A DNA stretch of 64,000 bases. It comes from Budorcas taxicolor (Eukaryota; Chordata; Mammalia; Artiodactyla; Bovidae). The position numbers and the translations under genes were made by a program. Below the pieces are notes generated by a model that was not told the origin of the DNA, did not search any database, and saw only the letters and a program-made list of their open reading frames with translations. Where the stretch lies: assembly GCF_023091745.1 (NCBI RefSeq), contig NW_026292709.1, positions 433,153 through 497,152 on the forward strand, given 5' to 3'. Shown here one piece after another: positions 23,741 to 36,385 of this stretch. Within the stretch, counting starts at the first letter, position 1, and every line of letters starts with the position of its first letter.

Positions 23741-25145
23741 AGGTGCAAAGGCAAGGCAGGAGTGGAGCTGAGGCCAGGAAGGCGCCAGGAGCGTCTGCCT
23801 GTCTCGCGCAGCCTGCTCCTTCCCGGGCAGGAAGCCTAGCAGCGAGGCAAGTCTGGGCGAGGCTCGCCCAGGGCAGAGCAGCCTCACGCCAGCAACTCTG
23901 CCAGATCGGGCCTCTGAGCAGAGCTGGAGCTCTGCCGTACTGGAGGCTCACTGGGCTCCGCCCAAGGAGTGATTGCAGACGCACGCAGCTGGGCTGCCTC
24001 CTCTTCTCCCGAGGAGGCTCGCTTCCCGCGTGCTGTGCACCAGGCTTCCAGGCGGGGTCGCCCCGCGCCTCCTACAGGTCTTGGCTCAGGGGCTGCTTCC
24101 CTGGAGCTGGGGCTGCCGGCGGGAGCCCAGACACGCAGGGGCAGGCCCCACCACCTGCACACGTCTCTGCTGGGGAGCAGAGCGCTAGGGACATGACGTC
24201 TGTCAGGCACCTTCTGGGCGCCCACGGAGTCAGCCTCCGGGAGTGTGGGGCTGCAGACCACAGCCAGGGGACCTGGGAGCCTTGTGCTCTCCGTGCGGCG
24301 CTGAGTCTGGGCGGCCAAGCAACCGCTGGTGGAGCCCTGCACTTGCCCTCCCCTGCCCTCTACGAGAGGCCTCACTGCTGGAGGGCTTGGCAGTGTGCAA
24401 GCCACCGGCTCCTAAGCCTTCCCCAAGGACGCCCGGGGCCTAGATGCAAAGCCAAGGCAGGAGTGGAGCTGAGGCCAGGAAGGCGCCAGTGGCCTCTCCC
24501 AGCATCGCACAGCCTGCTCCTTCATGGGCAGCAAGCCTAGCAGCGAGGCAAGCGTGGGCAAGTCTCGCCCAGGGCAGAGCAGCCTCACGCAAGGCACTTG
24601 ACTAGATCTGGCCTCTGAACAGAGCTGGAACTCTGCCGTCCTGGAGGCACACTCGGCTCGGCCCAAGCAGGGATTGCAGCTGCACGCGACTTGGCTCCCT
24701 CGACTCTTCCCAAGGAGGCTCGCTTCCAAGCGGACTGTGCACTTGGCTTCCAGGCAGGGACGCCCCGCGCCTCCTGCAGGTCTTGGCACAGGGGCTGCTT
24801 CCCCTGAGCGGAGGCTGTGGGCGGCAGCCCAGACACGCAGGGGCAGGCCCCAACCACCTGCACACGTCTCTGCTGGTGGGGAGAGCACTAGGGAAATGAC
24901 GTCTGTCAGGCACCTTCTGGGCGCTCACGGAGTCAGCCTCCGGGTGTGTGGGGCTGCAGACCACAGCCAGGGGCCCTGGGAAGCCTGGTGCTCTCCGTGC
25001 TGTGCTGAGTCTGGGCGCCCAAGCGAGCGCTGGAGGAGCCCTGCACTTGCCATTCCCTTCCCTATGACAGAGCTCTCACGGCTGGAGGGCTTGGCAGCGG
25101 GCACCCCACCGGCCCCTAAGCCCTCCGCAAGGACGCCTGGGGACT
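23741..25145 (+). repeat. Unit 17: A + B2
   Basis: A 23741-24441 has GTCTCGCGCAG near 23803-23813 and private G-to-T at 24058, which breaks the GGGGCGCCCC palindrome. B 24442-25145 is B2 with CpG-to-CpA at 24587 (CTCACGCAAGG). Confidence 0.95.
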
Positions 25146-26550
25146 AGGTGCAAAGGCAAGGCAGGAGTGGAGCTGAGGCCAGGAAGGCGCCAGGAGCGTC
25201 TGCCTGTCTGGCGCAGCCTGCTCCTTCCCGGGCAGGAAGCCTAGCAGCGAGGCAAGTCTGGGCGAGGCTCGCCCAGGGCAGAGCAGCCTCACGCCAGCAA
25301 CTCTGCCAGATCGGGCCTCTGAGCAGAGCTGGAGCTCTGCCGTACTGGAGGCTCACTGGGCTCCGCCCAAGGAGTGATTGCAGACGCACGCAGCTGGGCT
25401 GCCTCCTCTTCTCCCGAGGAGGCTGGCTTCCCGCGTGCTGTGCACCAGGCTTCCAGGCGGGGGCGCCCCGCGCCTCCTACAGGTCTTGGCTCAGGGGCTG
25501 CTTCCCTGGAGCTGGGGCTGCCGGCGGGAGCCCAGACACGCAGGGGCAGGCCCCACCACCTGCACACGTCTCTGCTGGGGAGCAGAGCGCTAGGGACATG
25601 ACGTCTGTCAGGCACCTTCTGGGCGCCCACGGAGTCAGCCTCCGGGAGTGTGGGGCTGCAGACCACAGCCAGGGGACCTGGGAGCCTTGTGCTCTCCGTG
25701 CGGCGCTGAGTCTGGGCGGCCAAGCAACCGCTGGTGGAGCCCTGCACTTGCCCTCCCCTGCCCTCTACGAGAGGCCTCACTGCTGGAGGGCTTGGCAGTG
25801 TGCAAGCCACCGGCTCCTAAGCCTTCCCCAAGGACGCCCGGGGCCTAGATGCAAAGGCAAGGCAGGAGTGGAGCTGAGGCCAGGAAGGCGCCAGTGGCCT
25901 CTCCCAGCATCGCACAGCCTGCTCCTTCCCGGGCAGCAAGCCTAGCAGCGAGGCAAGCCTGGGCAAGTCTCGCCCAGGGCAGAGCAGCCTCGCGCAAGGC
26001 ACTTGACTAGATCCGGCCTCTGAGCAGAGCTGGAGCTCTGCCGTCCTGGAGGCACACTCGGCTCGGCCCAAGCAGGGATTGCAGCTGCACGCGACTTGGC
26101 TCCCTCGACTCTTCCCAAGGAGGCTCGCTTCCAAGCGGACCGTGCACTTGGCTTCCAGGCAGGGACGCCCCGCGCCTCCTGCAGGTCTTGGCACAGGGGC
26201 TGCTTCCCCTGAGCGGAGGCTGTGGGCGGCAGCCCAGACACGCAGGGGCAGGCCCCAACCACCTGCACACGTCTCTGCTGGTGGGGAGAGCACTAGGGAA
26301 ATGACGTCTGTCAGGCACCTTCTGGGCGCTCACGGAGTCAGCCTCCGGGTGTGTGGGGCTGCAGACCACAGCCAGGGGCCCTGGGAAGCCTGGTGCTCTC
26401 CGTGCTGTGCTGAGTCTGGGCGCCCAAGCGAGCGCTGGAGGAGCCCTGCACTTGCCATTCCCTTCCCTATGACAGAGCTCTCACGGCTGGAGGGCTTGGC
26501 AGCGGGCACCCCACCGGCCCCTAAGCCCTCCGCAAGGACGCCTGGGGACT
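25146..26550 (+). repeat. Unit 18: A + B3 with CGACT
   Basis: A 25146-25846 (G at offset 279), B 25847-26550 (same B subtype as unit 14). First unit of the second copy of the 5,620-bp block. Confidence 0.95.
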
Positions 26551-27955
26551 AGGTGCAAAGGCAAGGCAGGAGTGGAGCTGAGGCCAGGAAGGCGCCAGGA
26601 GCGTCTGCCTGTCTGGCGCAGCCTGCTCCTTCCCGGGCAGGAAGCCTAGCAGCGAGGCAAGTCTGGGCGAGGCTCGCCCAGGGCAGAGCAGCCTCACGCC
26701 AGCAACTCTGCCAGATCGGGCCTCTGAGCAGAGCTGGAGCTCTGCCGTACTGGAGGCTCACTGGGCTCCGCCCAAGGAGTGATTGCAGACGCACGCAGCT
26801 GGGCTGCCTCCTCTTCTCCCGAGGAGGCTCGCTTCCCGCGTGCTGTGCACCAGGCTTCCAGGCGGGGGCGCCCCGCGCCTCCTACAGGTCTTGGCTCAGG
26901 GGCTGCTTCCCTGGAGCTGGGGCTGCCGGCGGGAGCCCAGACACGCAGGGGCAGGCCCCACCACCTGCACACGTCTCTGCTGGGGAGCAGAGCGCTAGGG
27001 ACATGACGTCTGTCAGGCACCTTCTGGGCGCCCACGGAGTCAGCCTCCGGGAGTGTGGGGCTGCAGACCACAGCCAGGGGACCTGGGAGCCTTGTGCTCT
27101 CCGTGCGGCGCTGAGTCTGGGCGGCCAAGCAACCGCTGGTGGAGCCCTGCACTTGCCCTCCCCTGCCCTCTACGAGAGGCCTCACTGCTGGAGGGCTTGG
27201 CAGTGTGCAAGCCACCGGCTCCTAAGCCTTCCCCAAGGACGCCCGGGGCCTAGATGCAAAGCCAAGGCAGGAGTGGAGCTGAGGCCAGGAAGGCGCCAGT
27301 GGCCTCTCCCAGCATCGCACAGCCTGCTCCTTCATGGGCAGCAAGCCTAGCAGCGAGGCAAGCGTGGGCAAGTCTCGCCCAGGGCAGAGCAGCCTCGCGC
27401 AAGGCACTTGACTAGATCTGGCCTCTGAACAGAGCTGGAACTCTGCCGTCCTGGAGGCACACTCGGCTCGGCCCAAGCAGGGATTGCAGCTGCACGCGAC
27501 TTGGCTCCCTCGACTCTTCCCAAGGAGGCTCGCTTCCAAGCGGACTGTGCACTTGGCTTCCAGGCAGGGACGCCCCGCGCCTCCTGCAGGTCTTGGCACA
27601 GGGGCTGCTTCCCCTGAGCGGAGGCTGTGGGCGGCAGCCCAGACACGCAGGGGCAGGCCCCAACCACCTGCACACGTCTCTGCTGGTGGGGAGAGCACTA
27701 GGGAAATGACGTCTGTCAGGCACCTTCTGGGCGCTCACGGAGTCAGCCTCCGGGTGTGTGGGGCTGCAGACCACAGCCAGGGGCCCTGGGAAGCCTGGTG
27801 CTCTCCGTGCTGTGCTGAGTCTGGGCGCCCAAGCGAGCGCTGGAGGAGCCCTGCACTTGCCATTCCCTTCCCTATGACAGAGCTCTCACGGCTGGAGGGC
27901 TTGGCAGCGGGCACCCCACCGGCCCCTAAGCCCTCCGCAAGGACGCCTGGGGACT
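26551..27955 (+). repeat. Unit 19: A + B2
   Basis: A 26551-27251 (C at offset 279), B 27252-27955 (B2, no private change noticed). Pairs with unit 15. Confidence 0.95.
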
Positions 27956-29360
27956 AGGTGCAAAGGCAAGGCAGGAGTGGAGCTGAGGCCAGGAAGGCGC
28001 CAGGAGCGTCTGCCTGTCTGGCGCAGCCTGCTCCTTCCCGGGCAGGAAGCCTAGCAGCGAGGCAAGTCTGGGCGAGGCTCGCCCAGGGCAGAGCAGCCTC
28101 ACGCCAGCAACTCTGCCAGATCGGGCCTCTGAGCAGAGCTGGAGCTCTGCCGTACTGGAGGCTCACTGGGCTCCGCCCAAGGAGTGATTGCAGACGCACG
28201 CAGCTGGGCTGCCTCCTCTTCTCCCGAGGAGGCTGGCTTCCCGCGTGCTGTGCACCAGGCTTCCAGGCGGGGGCGCCCCGCGCCTCCTACAGGTCTTGGC
28301 TCAGGGGCTGCTTCCCTGGAGCTGGGGCTGCCGGCGGGAGCCCAGACACGCAGGGGCAGGCCCCACCACCTGCACACGTCTCTGCTGGGGAGCAGAGCGC
28401 TAGGGACATGACGTCTGTCAGGCACCTTCTGGGCGCCCACGGAGTCAGCCTCCGGGAGTGTGGGGCTGCAGACCACAGCCAGGGGACCTGGGAGCCTTGT
28501 GCTCTCCGTGCGGCGCTGAGTCTGGGCGGCCAAGCAACCGCTGGTGGAGCCCTGCACTTGCCCTCCCCTGTCCTCTACGAGAGGCCTCACTGCTGGAGGG
28601 CTTGGCAGTGTGCAAGCCACCGGCTCCTAAGCCTTCCCCAAGGACGCCCGGGGCCTAGATGCAAAGGCAAGGCAGGAGTGGAGCTGAGGCCAGGAAGGCG
28701 CCAGTGGCCTCTCCCAGCATCGCACAGCCTGCTCCTACATGGGCAGCAAGCCTAGCAGCGAGGCAAGCGTGGGCAAGTCTCGCCCAGGGCAGAGCAGCCT
28801 CGCGCAAGGCACTTGACTAGATCTGGCCTCTGAAAAGAGATGGAACTCTGCCGTCCTGGAGGCACACTCGGCTCGGCCCAAGCAGGGATTGCAGCTGCAC
28901 GCGACTTGGCTCCCTCGACTCTTCCCAAGGAGGCTCGCTTCCAAGCGGACTGTGCACTTGGCTTCCAGGCAGGGACGCCCCGCGCCTCCTGCAGGTCTTG
29001 GCACAGGGGCTGCTTCCCCTGAGCGGAGGCTGTGGGCGGCAGCCCAGACACGCAGGGGCAGGGCCCAACCACCTGCACACGTCTCTGCTGGTGGGGAGAG
29101 CACTAGGGAAATGACGTCTGTCAGACACCTTCTGGGCGCTCACGGAGTCAGCCTCCGGGTGTGTGGGGCTGCAGACCACAGCCAGGGGCCCTGGGAAGCC
29201 TGGTGCTCTCCGTGCTGTGCTGAGTCTGGGCGCCCAAGCGAGCGCTGGAGGAGCCCTGCACTTGCCATTCCCTTCCCTATGACAGAGCTCTCACGGCTGG
29301 AGGGCTTGGCAGCGGGCACCCCACCGGCCCCTAAGCCCTCCGCAAGGACGCCTGGGGACT
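27956..29360 (+). repeat. Unit 20: A + B1 subtype with CCTACATGGG
   Basis: A 27956-28656 has G at offset 279 (unit 16 has C) and private C-to-T at 28571 (CCTGTCCTC). B 28657-29360 matches the unit 16 subtype. Confidence 0.95.
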
Positions 29361-30765
29361 AGGTGCAAAGGCAAGGCAGGAGTGGAGCTGAGGCCAGGAA
29401 GGCGCCAGGAGCGTCTGCCTGTCTGGCGCAGCCTGCTCCTTCCCGGGCAGGAAGCCTAGCAGCGAGGCAAGTCTGGGCGAGGCTCGCCCAGGGCAGAGCA
29501 GCCTCACGCCAGCAACTCTGCCAGATCGGGCCTCTGAGCAGAGCTGGAGCTCTGCCGTACTGGAGGCTCACTGGGCTCCGCCCAAGGAGTGATTGCAGAC
29601 GCACGCAGCTGGGCTGCCTCCTCTTCTCCCGAGGAGGCTCGCTTCCCGCGTGCTGTGCACCAGGCTTCCAGGCGGGGGCGCCCCGCGCCTCCTACAGGTC
29701 TTGGCTCAGGGGCTGCTTCCCTGGAGCTGGGGCTGCCGGCGGGAGCCCAGACACGCAGGGGCAGGCCCCACCACCTGCACACGTCTCTGCTGGGGAGCAG
29801 AGCGCTAGGGACATGACGTCTGTCAGGCACCTTCTGGGCGCCCACGGAGTCAGCCTCCGGGAGTGTGGGGCTGCAGACCACAGCCAGGGGACCTGGGAGC
29901 CTTGTGCTCTCCGTGCGGCGCTGAGTCTGGGCGGCCAAGCAACCGCTGGTGGAGCCCTGCACTTGCCCTCCCCTGCCCTCTACGAGAGGCCTCACTGCTG
30001 GAGGGCTTGGCAGTGTGCAAGCCACCGGCTCCTAAGCCTTCCCCAAGGACGCCCGGGGCCTAGATGCAAAGCCAAGGCAGGAGTGGAGCTGAGGCCAGGA
30101 AGGCGCCAGTGGCCTCTCCCAGCATCGCACAGCCTGCTCCTTCATGGGCAGCAAGCCTAGCAGCGAGGCAAGCGTGGGCAAGTCTCGCCCAGGGCAGAGC
30201 AGCCTCGCGCAAGGCACTTGACTAGATCTGGCCTCTGAACAGAGCTGGAACTCTGCCGTCCTGGAGGCACACTCGGCTCGGCCCAAGCAGGGATTGCAGC
30301 TGCACGCGACTTGGCTCCCTCGACTCTTCCCAAGGAGGCTCGCTTCCAAGCGGACTGTGCACTTGGCTTCCAGGCAGGGACGCCCCGCGCCTCCTGCAGG
30401 TCTTGGCACAGGGGCTGCTTCCCCTGAGCGGAGGCTGTGGGCGGCAGCCCAGACACGCAGGGGCAGGCCCCAACCACCTGCACACGTCTCTGCTGGTGGG
30501 GAGAGCACTAGGGAAATGACGTCTGTCAGGCACCTTCTGGGCGCTCACGGAGTCAGCCTCCGGGTGTGTGGGGCTGCAGACCACAGCCAGGGGCCCTGGG
30601 AAGCCTGGTGCTCTCCGTGCTGTGCTGAGTCTGGGCGCCCAAGCGAGCGCTGGAGGAGCCCTGCACTTGCCATTCCCTTCCCTATGACAGAGCTCTCACG
30701 GCTGGAGGGCTTGGCAGCGGGCACCCCACCGGCCCCTAAGCCCTCCGCAAGGACGCCTGGGGACT
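29361..30765 (+). repeat. Unit 21: A + B2
   Basis: A 29361-30061 (C at offset 279), B 30062-30765 (B2). Pairs with unit 17 without its private changes. Last B2 in the window. Confidence 0.95.
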
Positions 30766-32170
30766 AGGTGCAAAGGCAAGGCAGGAGTGGAGCTGAGGCC
30801 AGGAAGGCGCCAGGAGCGTCTGCCTGTCTGGCGCAGCCTGCTCCTTCCCGGGCAGGAAGCCTAGCAGCGAGGCAAGTCTGGGCGAGGCTCGCCCAGGGCA
30901 GAGCAGCCTCACGCCAGCAACTCTGCCAGATCGGGCCTCTGAGCAGAGCTGGAGCTCTGCCGTACTGGAGGCTCACTGGGCTCCGCCCAAGGAGTGATTG
31001 CAGACGCACGCAGCTGGGCTGCCTCCTCTTCTCCCGAGGAGGCTGGCTTCCCGCGTGCTGTGCACCAGGCTTCCAGGCGGGGGCGCCCCGCGCCTCCTAC
31101 AGGTCTTGGCTCAGGGGCTGCTTCCCTGGAGCTGGGGCTGCCGGCGGGAGCCCAGACACGCAGGGGCAGGCCCCACCACCTGCACACGTCTCTGCTGGGG
31201 AGCAGAGCGCTAGGGACATGACGTCTGTCAGGCACCTTCTGGGCGCCCACGGAGTCAGCCTCCGGGAGTGTGGGGCTGCAGACCACAGCCAGGGGACCTG
31301 GGAGCCTTGTGCTCTCCGTGCGGCGCTGAGTCTGGGCGGCCAAGCAACCGCTGGTGGAGCCCTGCACTTGCCCTCCCCTGCCCTCTACGAGAGGCCTCAC
31401 TGCTGGAGGGCTTGGCAGTGTGCAAGCCACCGGCTCCTAAGCCTTCCCCAAGGACGCCCGGGGCCTAGATGCAAAGGCAAGGCAGGAGTGGAGCTGAGGC
31501 CAGGAAGGCGCCAGTGGCCTCTCCCAGCATCGCACAGCCTGCTCCTTCATGGGCAGCAAGCCTAGCAGCGAGGCAAGCGTGGGCAAGTCTCGCCCAGGGC
31601 AGAGCAGCCTCGCGCAAGGCACTTGACTAGATCTGGCCTCTGAAAAGAGATGGAACTCTGCCGTCCTGGAGGCACACTCGGCTCGGCCCAAGCAGGGATT
31701 GCAGCTGCACGCGACTTGGCTCCCTCGACTCTTCCCAAGGAGGCTCGCTTCCAAGCGGACTGTGCACTTGGCTTCCAGGCAGGGACGCCCCGCGCCTCCT
31801 GCAGGTCTTGGCACAGGGGCTGCTTCCCCTGAGCGGAGGCTGTGGGCGGCAGCCCAGACACGCAGGGGCAGGGCCCAACCACCTGCACACGTCTCTGCTG
31901 GTTGGGAGAGCACTAGGGAAATGACGTCTGTCAGACACCTTCTGGGCGCTCACGGAGTCAGCCTCCGGGTGTGTGGGGCTGCAGACCACAGCCAGGGGCC
32001 CTGGGAAGCCTGGTGCTCTCCGTGCTGTGCTGAGTCTGGGCGCCCAAGCGAGCGCTGGAGGAGCCCTGCACTTGCCATTCCCTTCCCTATGACAGAGCTC
32101 TCACGGCTGGAGGGCTTGGCAGCGGGCACCCCACCGGCCCCTAAGCCCTCCGCAAGGACGCCTGGGGACT
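30766..32170 (+). repeat. Unit 22: A + B1
   Basis: A 30766-31466 (G at offset 279, CACCACC), B 31467-32170 (B1 with TTCATGGGC, GTTGGG, CAGACACC). Last B1 in the window; every later B has the B3 or B4 core. Confidence 0.95.
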
Positions 32171-33575
32171 AGGTGCAAAGGCAAGGCAGGAGTGGAGCTG
32201 AGGCCAGGAAGGCGCCAGGAGCGTCTGCCTGTCTGGCGCAGCCTGCTCCTTCCCGGGCAGGAAGCCTAGCAGCGAGGCAAGTCTGGGCGAGGCTCGCCCA
32301 GGGCAGAGCAGCCTCACGCCAGCAACTCTGCCAGATCGGGCCTCTGAGCAGAGCTGGAGCTCTGCCGTACTGGAGGCTCACTGGGCTCCGCCCAAGGAGT
32401 GATTGCAGACGCACGCAGCTGGGCTGCCTCCTCTTCTCCCGAGGAGGCTCGCTTCCCGCGTGCTGTGCACCAGGCTTCCAGGCGGGGGCGCCCCGCGCCT
32501 CCTACAGGTCTTGGCTCAGGGGCTGCTTCCCTGGAGCTGGGGCTGCCGGCGGGAGCCCAGACACGCAGGGGCAGGCCCCACCACCTGCACACGTCTCTGC
32601 TGGGGAGCAGAGCGCTAGGGACATGACGTCTGTCAGGCACCTTCTGGGCGCCCACGGAGTCAGCCTCCGGGAGTGTGGGGCTGCAGACCACAGCCAGGGG
32701 ACCTGGGAGCCTTGTGCTCTCCGTGCGGCGCTGAGTCTGGGCGGCCAAGCAACCGCTGGTGGAGCCCTGCACTTGCCCTCCCCTGCCCTCTACGAGAGGC
32801 CTCACTGCTGGAGGGCTTGGCAGTGTGCAAGCCACCGGCTCCTAAGCCTTCCCCAAGGACGCCCGGGGCCTAGATGCAAAGGCAAGGCAGGAGTGGAGCT
32901 GAGGCCAGGAAGGCGCCAGTGGCCTCTCCCAGCATCGCACAGCCTGCTCCTTCCTGGGCAGCAAGCCTAGCAGCGAGGCAAGCCTGGGCAAGTCTCGCCC
33001 AGGGCAGAGCAGCCTCGCGCAAGGCACTTGACTAGATCCGGCCTCTGAGCAGAGCTGGAGCTCTGCTGTCCTGGAGGCACACTCGGCTCGGCCCAAGCAG
33101 GGATTGCAGCTGCACGCGGCTTGGCTCCCTCGACTCTTCCCAAGGAGGCTCGCTTCCAAGCGGACCGTGCACTTGGCTTCCAGGCAGGGACGCCCCGCGC
33201 CTCCTGCAGGTCTTGGCACAGGGGCTGCTTCCCCTGAGTGGAGGCTGTGGGCGGCAGCCCAGACACGCAGGGGCAGGCCCCAACCACCTGCACACGTCTC
33301 TGCTGGTGGGGAGAGCACTAGGGAAATGACGTCTGTCAGGCACCTTCTGGGCGCTCACGGAGTCAGCCTCCGGGTGTGTGGGGCTGCAGACCACAGCCAG
33401 GGGCCCTGGGAAGCCTGGTGCTCTCCGTGCTGTGCTGAGTCTGGGCGCCCAAGCGAGCGCTGGAGGAGCCCTGCACTTGCCATTCCCTTCCCTATGACAG
33501 AGCTCTCACGGCTGGAGGGCTTGGCAGCGGGCACCCCACCGGCCCCTAAGCCCTCCGCAAGGACGCCTGGGGACT
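32171..33575 (+). repeat. Unit 23: A + B4
   Basis: A 32171-32871 (C at offset 279), B 32872-33575 (B4) with private CpG-to-TpG at 33239 (CTGAGTGGAGG). Confidence 0.95.
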
Positions 33576-34980
33576 AGGTGCAAAGGCAAGGTAGGAGTGG
33601 AGCTGAGGCCAGGAAGGCGCCAGGAGCGTCTGCCTGTCTGGCGCAGCCTGCTCCTTCCCGGGCAGGAAGCCTAGCAGCGAGGCAAGTCTGGGCGAGGCTC
33701 GCCCAGGGCAGAGCAGCCTCACGCCAGCAACTCTGCCAGATCGGGCCTCTGAGCAGAGCTGGAGCTCTGCCGTACTGGAGGCTCACTGGGCTCCGCCCAA
33801 GGAGTGATTGCAGACGCACGCAGCTGGGCTGCCTCCTCTTCTCCCGAGGAGGCTGGCTTCCCGCGTGCTGTGCACCAGGCTTCCAGGCGGGGGCGCCCCG
33901 CGCCTCCTACAGGTCTTGGCTCAGGGGCTGCTTCCCTGGAGCTGGGGCTGCCGGCGGGAGCCCAGACACGCAGGGGCAGGCCCCACCACCTGCACACGTC
34001 TCTGCTGGGGAGCAGAGCGCTAGGGACATGACGTCTGTCAGGCACCTTCTGGGCGCCCACGGAGTCAGCCTCCAGGAGTGTGGGGCTGCAGACCACAGCC
34101 AGGGGACCTGGGAGCCTTGTGCTCTCCGTGCGGCGCTGAGTCTGGGCGGCCAAGCAACCGCTGGTGGAGCCCTGCACTTGCCCTCCCCTGCCCTCTACGA
34201 GAGGCCTCACTGCTGGAGGGCTTGGCAGTGTGCAAGCCACCGGCTCCTAAGCCTTCCCCAAGGACGCCCGGGGCCTAGATGCAAAGGCAAGGCAGGAGTG
34301 GAGCTGAGGCCAGGAAGGCGCCAGTGGCCTCTCCCAGCATCGCACAGCCTGCTCCTTCCCGGGCAGCAAGCCTAGCAGCGAGGCAAGCCTGGGCAAGTCT
34401 CGCCCAGGGCAGAGCAGCCTCGCGCAAGGCACTTGACTAGATCCGGCCTCTGAGCAGAGCTGGAGCTCTGCCGTCCTGGAGGCACACTCGGCTCGGCCCA
34501 AGCAGGGATTGCAGCTGCACGCGGCTTGGCTCCCTCGACTCTTCCCAAGGAGGCTCGCTTCCAAGCGGACCGTGCACTTGGCTTCCAGGCAGGGACGCCC
34601 CGCGCCTCCTGCAGGTCTTGGCACAGGGGCTGCTTCCCCTGAGCGGAGGCTGTGGGCGGCAGCCCAGACACGCAGGGGCAGGCCCCAACCACCTGCACAC
34701 GTCTCTGCTGGTGGGGAGAGCACTAGGGAAATGACGTCTGTCAGGCACCTTCTGGGCGCTCACGGAGTCAGCCTCCGGGTGTGTGGGGCTGCAGACCACA
34801 GCCAGGGGCCCTGGGAAGCCTGGTGCTCTCCGTGCTGTGCTGAGTCTGGGCGCCCAAGCGAGCGCTGGAGGAGCCCTGCACTTGCCATTCCCTTCCCTAT
34901 GACAGAGCTCTCACGGCTGGAGGGCTTGGCAGCGGGCACCCCACCGGCCCCTAAGCCCTCCGCAAGGACGCCTGGGGACT
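33576..34980 (+). repeat. Unit 24: A + B3
   Basis: A 33576-34276 has G at offset 279, private C-to-T at 33592 (AAGGTAGGAG) and CpG-to-CpA at 34074 (CTCCAGGAG). B 34277-34980 is B3. Last A in the window with G at offset 279. Confidence 0.95.
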
Positions 34981-36385
34981 AGGTGCAAAGGCAAGGCAGG
35001 AGTGGAGCTGAGGCCAGGAAGGCGCCAGGAGCGTCTGCCTGTCTGGCGCAGCCTGCTCCTTCCCGGGCAGGAAGCCTAGCAGCGAGGCAAGTCTGGGCAA
35101 GGCTCGCGCAGGGCAGAGCAGCCTCACGCCAGCAACTCTGCCAGATCGGCCCTCTGAGCAGAGCTGGAGCTCTGCCGTACTGGAGGCTCACTGGGCTCCG
35201 CCCAAGGAGTGATTGCAGACGCACGCAGCTGGGCTGCCTCCTCTTCTCCCGAGGAGGCTCGCTTCCCGCGTGCTGTGCACCAGGCTTCCAGGCGGGGGCG
35301 CCCCGCGCCTCCTACAGGTCTTGGCTCAGGGGCTGCTTCCCTGGAGCTGGGGCTGCCGGCGGGAGCCCAGACACGCAGGGGCAGGCCCCACCACCTGCAC
35401 ACGTCTCTGCTGGGGAGCAGAGCGCTAGGGACATGACGTCTGTCAGGCACCTTCTGGGCGCCCACGGAGTCAGCCTCCGGGAGTGTGGGGCTGCAGACCA
35501 CAGCCAGGGGACCTGGGAGCCTTGTGCTCTCCGTGCGGCGCTGAGTCTGGGCGGCCAAGCAACCGCTGGTGGAGCCCTGCACTTGCCCTCCCCTGCCCTC
35601 TACGAGAGGCCTCACTGCTGGAGGGCTTGGCAGTGTGCAAGCCACCGGCTCCTAAGCCTTCCCCAAGGACGCCCGGGGCCTAGATGCAAAGGCAAGGCAG
35701 GAGTGGAGCTGAGGCCAGGAAGGCGCCAGTGGCCTCTCCCAGCATCGCACAGCCTGCTCCTTCCTGGGCAGCAAGCCTAGCAGTGAGGCAAGCCTGGGCA
35801 AGTCTCGCCCAGGGCAGAGCAGCCTCGCGCAAGGCACTTGACTAGATCCGGCCTCTGAGCAGAGCTGGAGCTCTGCTGTCCTGGAGGCACACTCGGCTCG
35901 GCCCAAGCAGGGATTGCAGCTGCACGCGGCTTGGCTCCCTCGACTCTTCCCAAGGAGGCTCGCTTCCAAGCGGACCGTGCACTTGGCTTCCAGGCAGGGA
36001 CGCCCCGCGCCTCCTGCAGGTCTTGGCACAGGGGCTGCTTCCCCTGAGCGGAGGCTGTGGGCGGCAGCCCAGACACGCAGGGGCAGGCCCCAACCACCTG
36101 CACACGTCTCTGCTGGTGGGGAGAGCACTAGGGAAATGACGTCTGTCAGGCACCTTCTGGGCGCTCACGGAGTCAGCCTCCGGGTGTGTGGGGCTGCAGA
36201 CCACAGCCAGGGGCCCTGGGAAGCCTGGTGCTCTCCGTGCTGTGCTGAGTCTGGGCGCCCAAGCGAGCGCTGGAGGAGCCCTGCACTTGCCATTCCCTTC
36301 CCTATGACAGAGCTCTCACGGCTGGAGGGCTTGGCAGCGGGCACCCCACCGGCCCCTAAGCCCTCCGCAAGGACGCCTGGGGACT
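34981..36385 (+). repeat. Unit 25: A (region II type) + B4
   Basis: A 34981-35681 introduces A at 35099 (GGGCAAGG) and C at 35150 (GATCGGCCC), shared by units 25-28, plus private C-to-G at 35108. The 35099 and 35108 changes disrupt the first A dyad. B 35682-36385 is B4 with CpG-to-TpG at 35784 (CAGTGAGG). Confidence 0.95.

Larger units (their letters stand above)
19526..30765 (+). repeat. Tandem duplication of a 5,620-bp four-dimer block
   Basis: Units 14-17 (19526-25145) and 18-21 (25146-30765) have the same order: B3 with CGACT, B2, B1 with CCTACATGGG, B2. Both rare B subtypes occur nowhere else in the window, so the two halves are copies. They differ by A state at offset 279 in the third dimer and by private changes at 21792, 24058, 24587 and 28571, which must postdate the copying or reflect later exchange. 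Confidence 0.85.
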
